NCBI GenBank assembly: GCA_965237595.1 | Contig: CBDEFY010000006.1 | Coordinates: 744,001-808,000 of the forward strand | DNA length: 64,000 nt | Reading direction: 5' to 3' | From: UBA9611 sp965237595 | GTDB lineage: Bacteria > Chloroflexota > Dehalococcoidia > Lucifugimonadales > UBA3495 | In this document: positions 1 through 7,937 of the stretch, piece after piece | Position numbering within the stretch: position 1 is the stretch's first letter | Layout of the letters: each line of letters opens with the position of its first letter | Made by a program: the position numbers and the translations under genes | The notes under the pieces: generated by a model | The model's database searches: none | What the model saw: the letters and a program-made list of their open reading frames with translations, nothing else | What the model was told of the DNA's origin: nothing

Positions 1-316
1 ACACCGACAACATCTTGTTGGAGCGGCTGTGGCGCACGGTTAAGTACGAGGAGGTCTACCTGAAAGCCTACTCCAACGGGCGAGAAGCCAAGGCCGGGCC
101 TGACGCATACTTCAGCTTCTACAACAACCAAAGACCCCACCAGGCCTTGGGCTACCGGACACCGGCTGAGGTGTTCAAAGGAGACTTGGCGCCATCAGAT
201 GAACGGTCAATCAATGGGAAACGGACACCAAGCAGAGCATTCTCAGACCTTGGAAAGACGGCGGAACTCTCACTTAGTTTTGCACCAAACCTGTCCAACT
301 AATTGGGTCCACCTCA
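1..316 (+). mobile_element. IS3-family element, right end only
   Basis: This is the right part of an IS3-family element. It matches the end of the intact copy at 15567-16896 closely and finishes with the same terminal inverted repeat, GGGTCCACCTCA, at 305-316. The left part lies outside the window. A few substitutions near 230-245 and at 301 show it is a distinct copy. It abuts the decayed IS1595 element that follows, and no target duplication can be judged because the left flank is absent. Confidence 0.9.
3..302 (+). pseudogene. IS3 transposase OrfB, C-terminal fragment
   Basis: The frame is open from the window edge and encodes the last third of the OrfB integrase-type transposase. It holds the final catalytic glutamate region (LLERLWRTVKYEEVY) and the family tail FYNNQRPHQALGYRTP. 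The first two catalytic aspartates would lie upstream of the window, so I cannot tell whether the full gene exists outside it. As seen here it is partial. Confidence 0.85.
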
Positions 317-323
317 GTCTTTC

Positions 324-1362
324 GGCATTTTTGTGTCTCCCTTTCTTATGCTTATGTCGTTTGTCCCACCAATTGTTTGTAAGTGAGCCTCTTACCACTG
401 ACACCGTTCATCACTCCGCTGAACCGGCCAGCATCGTTGGATTCACGGGTATTATACCGATAGGATTCTTCGTCCAGATACCGGAACAAATGGAAAGGTT
501 CGACGCTGACATAAGTGCCCTTGATTGCTCGCTTGAGCAAACTCCAGAAGTTCTCGATTCCATTGGTATGGACTCAGCCCCGGACATATTCTTGAGCGTG
601 GTCAATGACTTCATGGGTGTAGTCGGTAATCAGACCGAAGTACGCACTGTGGGCGTCGGTGTAGACGATGGAGCCGGGGTCAACGTTCCTGCGAACCTCT
701 GGCGAAAGAGTCTTGCGTCGAGTGTCGGCAACAACTTTGGCCCGGACTGCGCTGTAGCCGTCAGGCCCATGCCGTTCCAGCAGTCCCATAACAGTGGTCT
801 TGCCTATAGTGCCACGCCCCTTGATAACTTCATCCCGCTTGGACTTGTGCATGTTCCGGGCCTTGCCACCGATGAAAGTCTCATCCACCTCGACTTCACC
901 AGACATTCCGGTGAAATCGCCGTCTTGCATAGCCAGTCGGATGCGATGGAGCATGAACCAAGCGGATTTCTGAGTGACGCCGATGGCCCGACTGATTTCA
1001 TAGGAACTGATGCCGTTCTTGGCATTGGCGATCATCCAGATGGTAGCCAGCCATTTATCCAGACCGATAGGGCTGTCTTCAAAGATAGTCCCAACCTTGA
1101 CAGAGAATTGCCGCCTGGGGTGCTTGCTGCGACACTCCCATACTCGGCGGGTGGGAATGAATCGAACATCTTCCCGCCCACAAGTGGGACATGCAACTAT
1201 ACCGTCAGCCCATCGCAGGTTAACCATGAAATCCAGACAGACATTGGGGTCTGTGAAGTAGCGGATTGCTTCAACCAGGGTAGTCGGTTCACTCATTTCG
1301 AATCTCCTTTGACTACGCCTAGTCTATCATAGAATAGCTACTGTGTCAAGTATATTATTGCC
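324..1362 (-). mobile_element. IS1595-family element (ISXO2-like), decayed
   Basis: This is a roughly 1.04 kb element read on the minus strand. The transposase-proximal end (plus-strand TATATTATTGCC, ending at 1362) is nearly identical to the right end of the cargo transposon at 37735-42584, including an embedded TTGACA -35 box. The distal end is placed at 324 because GGCA starts there and the resulting size fits simple IS1595 elements, but that end matches the other poorly and I see no 8 bp target duplication. The left limit is therefore uncertain. Confidence 0.6.
352..1296 (-). pseudogene. IS1595-family transposase with internal TGA stop
   Basis: The frame holds an N-terminal zinc ribbon (CPTCGREDVRF then WECRSKH) and an ISXO2-type DDE domain with VDETFIGGKA, VYTDAHSAY and NGIENFWSLLKRA. 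An in-frame TGA at 574-576 separates the first 240 residues from the last catalytic motif. The sister copy at 41782-42518 has arginine at that codon, so this is a nonsense change. The start ATG follows AAGGAGATTCG. The frame is otherwise continuous to 352. Loss of the glutamate region from the main product should make it inactive. Confidence 0.85.
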
Positions 1363-1391
1363 TTTGCAATGGGGGAATCACCGCCCCTCGT

Positions 1392-1461
1392 TTCTCTTTT
1401 GTGACAGATGTATCCGGAACAAGCGTCCCCCTTTCGTCAAGGGGGACCACAGGGGGATTTC
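1392..1461. repeat. interspersed palindromic repeat, copy 1
   Basis: A block beginning near TCTCTTTTGTGACAGA and containing the hairpin GTCCCCC...AAGGGGGAC, followed by CACAGGGGGATTTC. A diverged second copy lies at 3582-3650. The two lie in the same orientation on either side of the PAP2 fusion gene. Such C-run/G-run hairpins are common non-coding repeats in Chloroflexota and cyanobacteria; the family here is unnamed. Confidence 0.65.
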
Positions 1462-1554
1462 TGCACGTCACAAAACCTCCAAACAGACCGAGGCATCCAA
1501 TATTGCAGTTGACCCTCCCGCAGTCGATGGCAGACACTCCCACCTGAGGTACCA

Positions 1555-3594
1555 ATGAACACACTCACGAAAAATATTCAGGTTAAAGCCTTGCCAAGTT
1601 CACGGTCTCTACTCTGGCTGGCTGCCGTTGGGGTTTTGGCGACTTTACTGGCCCTGCTGACCAAAGCAATCATGGACAATCCAGTTCCGTCCCAGGACAT
1701 CAGGGTAATGGACTGGGTGGGCGGTTGGGACCTGCGGGGCCTGACAACCTTCTTCGATGGGGTTTCATTTGTTACCGGGCCGGAGCCTGGGATTATCTAT
1801 GGACTGTCGGGGGTAACATTCCTCCTTTTGCTGGGAAAATATCGGCCGGCGCTGGTGTTCACCGCTGTTGGCGTGACCATCGGCTTGGTGGCGATCCTGG
1901 GTGACTTCACCCTGCGCGAAATCGTGGACCGGGGCCGGCCCCTCGCGGGAGCGGAAAATCCGACCCCGGCCTTCCCCAGCGGCCACGTATTTGGCAGCAC
2001 GGTGTTCTTTGGCTTCATTGGGTTCCTGGCGGTTTACTATCAGATGAAGAAGAAGATTCTGGTCCCATTCCTGCTGGTTCTCGCGGCCATTATCGTGTTA
2101 GTCGGCCCCGCGCGGGTCCATGTTCAGGCCCACTTTCCCAGCGATGTGGCCGCCGGATACCTGCTGGCGGCAATTTGGCTCCTGGTGATAATTCCCGTTT
2201 TTGTTTATATCAGGAATACGAAATGGATGTCGGCCTGGAAGAACAAGGACGACCCTGCGGTTGTGGCTTGCGAAAGCCGCACGGTGGCAAGTTCCATCGC
2301 CAGCGTAGTGGTATTGGACCCAGAGGAGGGGACCGCGACCAAGGTTTACACGCCTCCGCCGTTGGTCAGGCTACTCTATTGGATGGCGTTTCAAGCAAAG
2401 TTCCCCTACGAGACCAACAACGCCGCTCTCGCATCTGGGAAATACCGCCGCCAGACCGCCAGCCTGTTGACGATGCACCGATTTGGCAAAGACTTGGTGG
2501 CCCCGGTGACCGCGATAGACTGCGGGCACGGCAATTGCAGGTTCGTCACCGAGTTCATACCTGGGGAAGTGGCGGAGAACGACGGGCCAGCCCAGAAATT
2601 AATGGGCGAGGTGTCCGAAATCTTCGCCGAGGCCGGATTATCAGTCTGGCAGGTGAATCCGCGCAATCCCCACGCGCACACCAACCTGATACTTACCGCC
2701 GAGGGAGACTACAAGATCATCGATCTGGAGTCGGCGGTGATCAGCCTGCTTCCAGCACCGGGCCAGTTTCGGTCCTCACTGAAGAGCGGAAATCTTCCAA
2801 TTTTCGACGACATCGACTTCCCAAGACTTCGGAACTTCATCAGCGCCAACGAATCGGCCCTCATGACCAGTATCGGGACTGATGGAATCAAAGCCCTCAA
2901 GCACGCCACCGATCATGCTGAGGAAGCGATCAACACCTGGAAGGCCGCGGAGCCCCGGATCTTTGGACATCTCATCGCCGGGACCTACAATCTGTTGAAC
3001 TTAAAGGCGCGGTTCCAGCACATGATGGGCTCGCTGACGGGCGCTGACGCCGCAGCCCAGCTATTCTTGAATAACGGAATAGACCGGTGGGAGAAAGAAG
3101 AGAGGATTACCCCTTCTGACGCCGCAGGGCTGCGCACCCGCCTATCTTCCGATGCTGCGAGATATGCTGCCCGCCACCTCGGTGTCCACCTTGTGATGAG
3201 CGTGGCCATAGCCCTTCCCATCCCTGGCATGCGAAGCGTGGCACGCTTTTTGTGGAAATTGACCTTCTGGATTAAGGCTGAAATCAGGCGATTGTGGCGT
3301 AAACGCGCGGTAGATGCTGACCAAGTTCCCAACATCCACACTCCATTGGTCATGGGGTTGGCCCTAGTTCCTGTGCTGGGAGGCGTTGCCTATCTGGCGT
3401 CCGCCCCGTTGCGGAGTAAGATTTTGGCGCGTTTAATGCTAGACCAAGCTGCTTGGAAGCTGCCCTTCAAACTCTACCAAAGAACGCGCATTGGCCACTG
3501 GTTGGCTCCGACTGTTCGGCAGACTGGGGCCCAAATCCCCCCAGCCCCCCTTTACGAAAGGGGGGATCCACCGATCTTCGATTCTCTCTTGTGA
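1555..3594 (+). CDS. PAP2-type membrane phosphatase fused to a kinase-like domain
   Basis: The N-terminal 220 residues form a polytopic PAP2 (type 2 phosphatidic acid phosphatase) domain. The three motifs are visible: RGRP near 126-129, PSGH at 141-144, and R187 with H193 and D197 in RVHVQAHFPSD, so it is likely an active lipid or polyprenyl-phosphate phosphatase in the membrane. Residues about 260-480 look like a protein-kinase/APH-like fold. HAHTNLIL near 375 resembles the catalytic loop and IIDLES near 390 the metal-binding DFG position; this part is inference. Two further hydrophobic stretches follow near 540-620. The start has GAGGT five bases upstream. The last 20 residues are read from the flanking palindromic repeat and are probably not conserved. 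Confidence 0.8.
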   Translation: MNTLTKNIQVKALPSSRSLLWLAAVGVLATLLALLTKAIMDNPVPSQDIRVMDWVGGWDLRGLTTFFDGVSFVTGPEPGIIYGLSGVTFLLLLGKYRPALVFTAVGVTIGLVAILGDFTLREIVDRGRPLAGAENPTPAFPSGHVFGSTVFFGFIGFLAVYYQMKKKILVPFLLVLAAIIVLVGPARVHVQAHFPSDVAAGYLLAAIWLLVIIPVFVYIRNTKWMSAWKNKDDPAVVACESRTVASSIASVVVLDPEEGTATKVYTPPPLVRLLYWMAFQAKFPYETNNAALASGKYRRQTASLLTMHRFGKDLVAPVTAIDCGHGNCRFVTEFIPGEVAENDGPAQKLMGEVSEIFAEAGLSVWQVNPRNPHAHTNLILTAEGDYKIIDLESAVISLLPAPGQFRSSLKSGNLPIFDDIDFPRLRNFISANESALMTSIGTDGIKALKHATDHAEEAINTWKAAEPRIFGHLIAGTYNLLNLKARFQHMMGSLTGADAAAQLFLNNGIDRWEKEERITPSDAAGLRTRLSSDAARYAARHLGVHLVMSVAIALPIPGMRSVARFLWKLTFWIKAEIRRLWRKRAVDADQVPNIHTPLVMGLALVPVLGGVAYLASAPLRSKILARLMLDQAAWKLPFKLYQRTRIGHWLAPTVRQTGAQIPPAPLYERGDPPIFDSLL

Positions 3595-3650
3595 CAGAGG
3601 GGATAAAACAACGTCCCCCATTTCCAAAGGGGGACTACAGGGGGAATTCC
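3545..3650. repeat. interspersed palindromic repeat, copy 2
   Basis: It contains a 9 bp stem CCCCCCTTT/AAAGGGGGG (3545-3553 and 3557-3565) and a second stem GTCCCCC/GGGGGAC near 3613-3635. From 3582 to 3650 it aligns with copy 1 at 1392-1461. The PAP2 stop codon lies inside it. The two hairpins sit between the convergent ends of the PAP2 gene and dnaA, where they could also act as transcription terminators. Confidence 0.65.
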
Positions 3651-3685
3651 GCGCTCCGCCCGAGACCAATGCGGACCCAAAGACC

Positions 3686-5041
3686 TTAGGCGAAGATTGC
3701 CTCTTTGATTGCCAGGATGTCATGGCGGAGTTGGCCGTTCTCGGCGACTTCGCCGTTGATTTTGCCCGCGCCGTGGATCACCGTGGAGTGGTCGCGCCCG
3801 CCCAACAGCCTACCTACCTGGGTGGGAGAAAGCTCCAACTCGTAAATCAATAGATACATGGCGACCTGCCGGGCCAAAGCCACCTTCTTGGTGCGGTTCT
3901 TGGCCATCAGGTCCCGCACTGAAAGGGCGTAGAAAAGGGCCACCTGCTCGAAGATACGCTGCGGGTCGATTAACTGGGCCGCCGTTTCGGGGGCCATGTC
4001 ATTAAGTATCTGTAAGGTCGTCTCCAGAGTGATGTTCACGTTCATCAACTGGGAGTAGGCTACCATCCGGTTCAGGCTGCCCTCCAGCTCCCGCACGTTT
4101 CGCTGGACGCGCTTGGCGATGAGTTCGATTACGCTATCGTCCAGTTCAATCCTCATCTGGCCAGCTTTGTTGGCCAGGATGGCCATGCGCGTCTCCAGGT
4201 CCGGCGGTTGGATGTCGGCGATCAGGCCCCATTCGAAACGGGAGCGAAGCCGGTCTTCCATCAACGCCAGTTCCCGGGGCGGACGGTCCGACGAGATGAC
4301 CACCTGGTTCCCCGAGTTATGCAGGTCGTTAAATGTATGGAAGAAACCCTCGTGGGTCTGTTCCTTGCCGCTCAGGAACTGGACATCGTCAATCAACAGT
4401 ACCTGGACCGAGCGGTAGCGCCGCCTGAAGTCTTCGGTGGTGCGGTTGCGGATGGCGGTGATGAACTCGTTGGTGAACTGCTCCGATGTCACGTAGAGCA
4501 CCGACATTCCCCGGTTGGCGCAGGTCTTGCCGATGGCCTGCAGCAGGTGAGTCTTGCCAAGTCCGGCACCTGAGTATAGGAACAACGGATTATAGGCCTG
4601 GCCCGGGGCCTCGGCCACCGCCTGCGAGGCGCTGAGTGCCAACCGGTTCGATGGCCCAGCCACGAAGGACTCAAAGGAGTACTTGGGATTGAAGGACCGC
4701 ATCTCGAAGAGCGGAGCTGCGGTGGGAGCGGCGCTGACGGCCTGGTTCGGTGCTGGGGCCGCCTGCCCCACGGCATAAAAATTGGCCTCGGACTTGACCT
4801 TCAACTGCAGCTCGAATGCTCGGCCGGAAATCTTCTGCAGGGTCTTTTGGAGGGCATGATACATCCGGCGTTCCAACCACTCCACGGCGAAGGAGTTGGG
4901 CGCCTCGACCATGAAGGTGTGGTCGTCATAGGCCACGCCGTCAGTGGGCTTCAGCCAGGTCTCGAAAGTAGGGCGTGGGAGCTGCAACTGGAGATCCCCC
5001 AACACTGCCCGCCAAACCTCACGGGCCGTAGACTCACTCAT
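3686..5041 (-). CDS. dnaA: chromosomal replication initiator protein DnaA
   Basis: The 451-residue protein has the four DnaA domains. Domain I is about residues 1-85, then an alanine/proline-rich linker (92-112), then the AAA+ domain with Walker A GAGLGKTH (158-165), Walker B LLIDDVQF (215-222) and a sensor motif near 250, then the DNA-binding domain IV with GGRDHSTVIHG (414-424). It binds DnaA boxes and opens the origin. Length is normal for the family. A GGAGG lies ten bases upstream of the ATG. dnaN, recF or gyrB are not adjacent, so the usual origin neighbourhood is not conserved here. Confidence 0.98.
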   Translation of the reverse strand: MSESTAREVWRAVLGDLQLQLPRPTFETWLKPTDGVAYDDHTFMVEAPNSFAVEWLERRMYHALQKTLQKISGRAFELQLKVKSEANFYAVGQAAPAPNQAVSAAPTAAPLFEMRSFNPKYSFESFVAGPSNRLALSASQAVAEAPGQAYNPLFLYSGAGLGKTHLLQAIGKTCANRGMSVLYVTSEQFTNEFITAIRNRTTEDFRRRYRSVQVLLIDDVQFLSGKEQTHEGFFHTFNDLHNSGNQVVISSDRPPRELALMEDRLRSRFEWGLIADIQPPDLETRMAILANKAGQMRIELDDSVIELIAKRVQRNVRELEGSLNRMVAYSQLMNVNITLETTLQILNDMAPETAAQLIDPQRIFEQVALFYALSVRDLMAKNRTKKVALARQVAMYLLIYELELSPTQVGRLLGGRDHSTVIHGAGKINGEVAENGQLRHDILAIKEAIFA

Positions 5042-5476
5042 GAGCCTGCTCCCTCCCCAGTTGCAGCTCCCACGCCCTCCACCACTCTCCCCCCACGCTT
5101 TCCTATGAAATCTGTTGATCTCGGACCAAGACCCGGCCCCAAAAGCCGCTTTCTCCGCTGGTTTTATGCCTCCGGGCTCCTGAAAAAGGCAATAGCAACC
5201 CCAGGGACATTAACGCCCTAAAAGAAAATCGCCTAACCGGATAGGGTACTTGGGGTTAACGGTCAGGCCTTAATAAGGCCCGTCCCGCGGATCGGCTTAC
5301 CGATCGTCTATCGGCCACCTGCGGCAGTGGCTGTCATCTCGAAGGGGTGGGATTTGGGACTATTTCCCAGCACCGACGTCTTCCGTTTTGGTCCAAGTGG
5401 ACCGGAATATTACTGCCCGTCGCCTGTGACATGGGGACACTAGCAACATCTACAGGAAAAAGTCAATGGTGAATCG

Positions 5477-5523
5477 GGCCAATTTGAATTTTTCTTTTTT
5501 TGATTTTTTGCCTCAAATTGGCC
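5477..5523. repeat. 11 bp perfect inverted repeat enclosing a T-rich tract
   Basis: GGCCAATTTGA (5477-5487) and TCAAATTGGCC (5513-5523) are exact reverse complements, separated by 25 bases made almost wholly of T. It stands out in GC-rich surroundings upstream of dnaA. It could be an unwinding-prone site, an operator or a terminator; the sequence alone does not decide. Confidence 0.6.
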
Positions 5524-5625
5524 TGTTTCCGGCCCTTTGGCCGATCCTTTGGCTGCATCACCTGACCGGTGGCGGCGATCCGGCCTCTGCCCGGGAAACC
5601 GGCGTGAACCGGACTTGGCAGTGAT

Positions 5626-5654
5626 TTGCCGTGCCCCTTTGCTCCATATATAAT
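5626..5654 (+). promoter_or_regulatory. sigma70-type promoter of the 2-oxoacid dehydrogenase operon
   Basis: TTGCCG (5626-5631) and TATAAT (5649-5654) are separated by 17 bp. This predicts a start near 5661 and a leader of about 130 bases before the E1 alpha ATG. Confidence 0.6.
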
Positions 5655-5790
5655 TGTATGACCATGCAGGCACGGGAATAAGCACGGGTCCAACCGGCCC
5701 GCACATAATTTAGCATTGTTCAGGGGGCTTCTCACCAGCCCCCATTCTATTTTCTAAGGCGGTGGGACCGTCTTAGATAGGGGAGCATTG

Positions 5791-6851
5791 ATGCCGAGGA
5801 AGCGCACGACCCGCACCCAGGCCAACGGCGCCAGCGCCCGGACCGCTGCCACCAATGGGGCGCGTTCCAAACTCCCACTTCCCAAAGGACTCAAGGCCGC
5901 CGACCTGGTGGACTTTTACACCAGGATGATTCAGGCGCGGTCTTTGGACGAGCGCATCTGGGCGTTGAACCGCCAGGGAAAGGTGCCCATCGCCGCCTCC
6001 AGCCAGGGCCACGAAGCCGCCCAACTGGGCAGTCTTCTTGCCGCTGAGAAAGACGGTGACTGTTTCCTTTTTCCCTATTACCGTGACCTAGCCCTGAAGG
6101 TCGCCGCCGGGCTGACTCCGGCGCAGGTGATGATGTCGTTCATGGGCAAGGCCGGGGACCCCTACAGCAACGGGCGCCAATTCCCGCTTCAAGGGGCGGA
6201 CCTGCCCCACAAGATCATCCAGATCTCCAACGTGGTTGCCGCCGGGCTGACCCAATCGGTGGGCTATGCCATGGGCTGCCGCATGTTGGGCGACGAAACA
6301 GTGGTTCTGGTCTATTTCGGCGACGGGGCCACCAGCCAGGGCGAGACCCACGAGGCCATGAACTTTGCGTCGGTGCACAAACTGCCGGTAATCTTCATCT
6401 GCGAGAACAACCGCTACGCCATCTCCACACCCCAGAGTAGTCAGATGTTGGTTGAGGAGGTCGCCAGTAGAGCCGCCGGATACGGGTTCCCTGGATTCAC
6501 GGTGGACGGCATGGACTTGGTCCAGTGCTACGAGGCCACCAGGGAGGCCATCACCCACGCCCGCGCCCAAGGCCCGGTGCTCTTGGAGATGATGGTGGAG
6601 CGGTTCATGCCCCACACCACCGACGACGACGACCGCCGCTACCGGCCCGAGGGCGAGGTGGAGAGGGCCAAGGAAAGGGACCCGGTGATTACCCTGCGCC
6701 GGACCCTGATTGAAGAAGGGATTCTGACCCAGAAAAAGTGGACAAGATAGCGGCGGAAGTCCTGAGGGCGACGGACGAGGCCACGGACATCGCCGAATCA
6801 TCAAGCCCGCCGGACGAGTCTAACCTCCACGACTTGGTTTACGGTGCGTAG
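5791..6851 (+). CDS. 2-oxoacid (pyruvate/branched-chain) dehydrogenase E1, alpha subunit, frameshifted near its end
   Basis: This is the thiamine-diphosphate-binding half of the E1 decarboxylase. The ThDP motif is clear: GDGATSQGETHEAMN, followed by NNRYAIS and the phosphorylation-loop-like HTTDDD. The ATG at 5791 follows GGGAG at five bases and is preferred to the TTG at 5788. The uninterrupted frame stops at 6750 after 319 residues, which is short. The expected C-terminus (VDKIAAEVLRATDEA... ending HDLVYGA) is present in the -1 frame and stops at 6851. One extra A in the five-A run at 6733-6737 would give a normal 353-residue protein. This is either a real one-base deletion or a sequencing error. 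E1 beta and E2 follow on the same strand. Confidence 0.9.
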
Positions 6852-6882
6852 GGGCCCGACCAAAGGGTTTTGAGGAGTAATT

Positions 6883-6948
6883 TTGGCCGTTAAGGGCGTG
6901 ATAGAAGCCGTACGGGAAGCCATCCAATTCCAAGGGTCGCGGGAGTAG
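6883..6948 (+). other. abortive duplicate of the E1 beta gene start
   Basis: A TTG preceded by GAGGAG opens a 21-codon frame (starting AVKGVIEAVREAI) that nearly repeats the first 14 residues of the real E1 beta gene, which begins at 6951 with AVKSVIEAVRKAI. It then diverges and stops at TAG 6946-6948, two bases before the real start. The two copies differ mostly at third codon positions, so this is an old partial duplication rather than an assembly stutter. It may act as a leader peptide that couples translation into E1 beta; that is inference. Confidence 0.6.
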
Positions 6949-6950
6949 AT

Positions 6951-7934
6951 TTGGCCGTTAAAAGCGTGATTGAAGCAGTAAGGAAAGCCATTACGGAGGA
7001 GATGGCACGCGACCCCAAAGTCTTTGTCATGGGCGAGGACGTTGGCATCCGTGGCGGAGTGTTTCTGGCCACCCAGGGGTTGTCCGAAGAGTTCGGCGAG
7101 GACCGGGTCATCGACACGCCCTTGGCCGAAGCTTCCATCATGGGTATCGCCTTGGGCGCCGCCTTCCGGGGCATGCGCCCCATCCCAGAGGTCCAGTTCT
7201 CCGATTTCGTCTGGCCTTCCGTCAACCAGTTGATCGGAGAAGCGGCCCGGACTTGTTACGGCACCAACGGCGCGGTGCAGGTCCCCATGGTCATCCGCAT
7301 CCCCTACGGGGGTGGGATCCGGGGCGGACTCTTCCACTCCCAGAACGTGGAGACCCATTTCTTCCACACGCCCGGACTGAAAGTGGTGGCGCCCAGCACG
7401 CCCTACGACGCCAAGGGATTATTGAAGTCGGCCATCCGCGACAACAACCCGGTGGTGTTCTTGGAGCACAAGAAGACGTACCGGTTGGTGCGGGGCGAAG
7501 TGCCTGACCAAGAATACACCCTGCCCATCGGCAAAGCCGACGTCAAAAGGCAAGGCAGCAACCTGACGGTGGTCTCCTACGGTCTGACCCTCCATTACTG
7601 TCTCGAAGCCGCCGAAGAACTGGCCTCCGAGGGCGTTGACGTTGAGGTGGTTGACCTGAGAACTTTGACTCCTCTGGACACTGAGACCATTCTCGAATCG
7701 GTGAAGAAGACGGGCAAGCTGGCCATCGTGCACGAGGACAACATCACCGGTGGAGTGGGCGCCGAGGTCGCGGCCTTGGTGGCCGGCCAAGCATTTGAGT
7801 ATCTGGACGGGCCGGTATTGAGGGTCTGCGGGCCCGACGTGCCCACCATGCCCTTCGCCCAAACCCTGGAAGACGCTTACATGCCCACCTCGGACAAGAT
7901 TGTGGATGCCCTACTTAATCTGGCGGCGTATTAG
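6951..7934 (+). CDS. 2-oxoacid dehydrogenase E1, beta subunit
   Basis: The 327-residue protein is the partner of E1 alpha in the heterotetrameric decarboxylase that acylates the lipoyl group of E2. Family motifs are GEDVGIRGGVF near 25, FRGMRPIPEVQFSDF near 75, and the C-terminal transketolase domain with VVDLRTLTPLD near 240. The start is a TTG behind GGGAG in the vestigial leader frame. Length is typical (about 325). Whether the complex uses pyruvate or branched-chain 2-oxoacids cannot be told from this. Confidence 0.95.
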   Translation: MAVKSVIEAVRKAITEEMARDPKVFVMGEDVGIRGGVFLATQGLSEEFGEDRVIDTPLAEASIMGIALGAAFRGMRPIPEVQFSDFVWPSVNQLIGEAARTCYGTNGAVQVPMVIRIPYGGGIRGGLFHSQNVETHFFHTPGLKVVAPSTPYDAKGLLKSAIRDNNPVVFLEHKKTYRLVRGEVPDQEYTLPIGKADVKRQGSNLTVVSYGLTLHYCLEAAEELASEGVDVEVVDLRTLTPLDTETILESVKKTGKLAIVHEDNITGGVGAEVAALVAGQAFEYLDGPVLRVCGPDVPTMPFAQTLEDAYMPTSDKIVDALLNLAAY

Positions 7935-7937
7935 GTT

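Larger units (their letters stand above)
5042..5790. other. intergenic region between divergent dnaA and the dehydrogenase operon
   Basis: About 750 bp with no convincing gene. I looked for TTATNCACA-type DnaA boxes on both strands and saw none, so it is not a clear oriC. It holds short hairpins (GATCGG/CCGATC at 5290-5305; GGTCCA/TGGACC at 5390-5403), a T-rich tract inside an 11 bp inverted repeat near 5500, and a good promoter for the downstream operon. Confidence 0.6.

Noticed and set aside
199..1332. Long plus-strand frame of 377 codons
   Set aside because: It runs antisense across the IS1595 transposase and the IS3 end; no family features. The minus strand explains the DNA.
2175..2882. 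Plus-strand frame of 235 codons within the PAP2 fusion gene
   Set aside because: It is an alternative frame of a clearly coding region, with an arginine/glycine-rich composition typical of shadow frames.
5455..5735. Minus-strand frames of 88-90 codons in the dnaA spacer
   Set aside because: They read through the T-rich inverted repeat and low-complexity lysine stretches; no homology or ribosome site.
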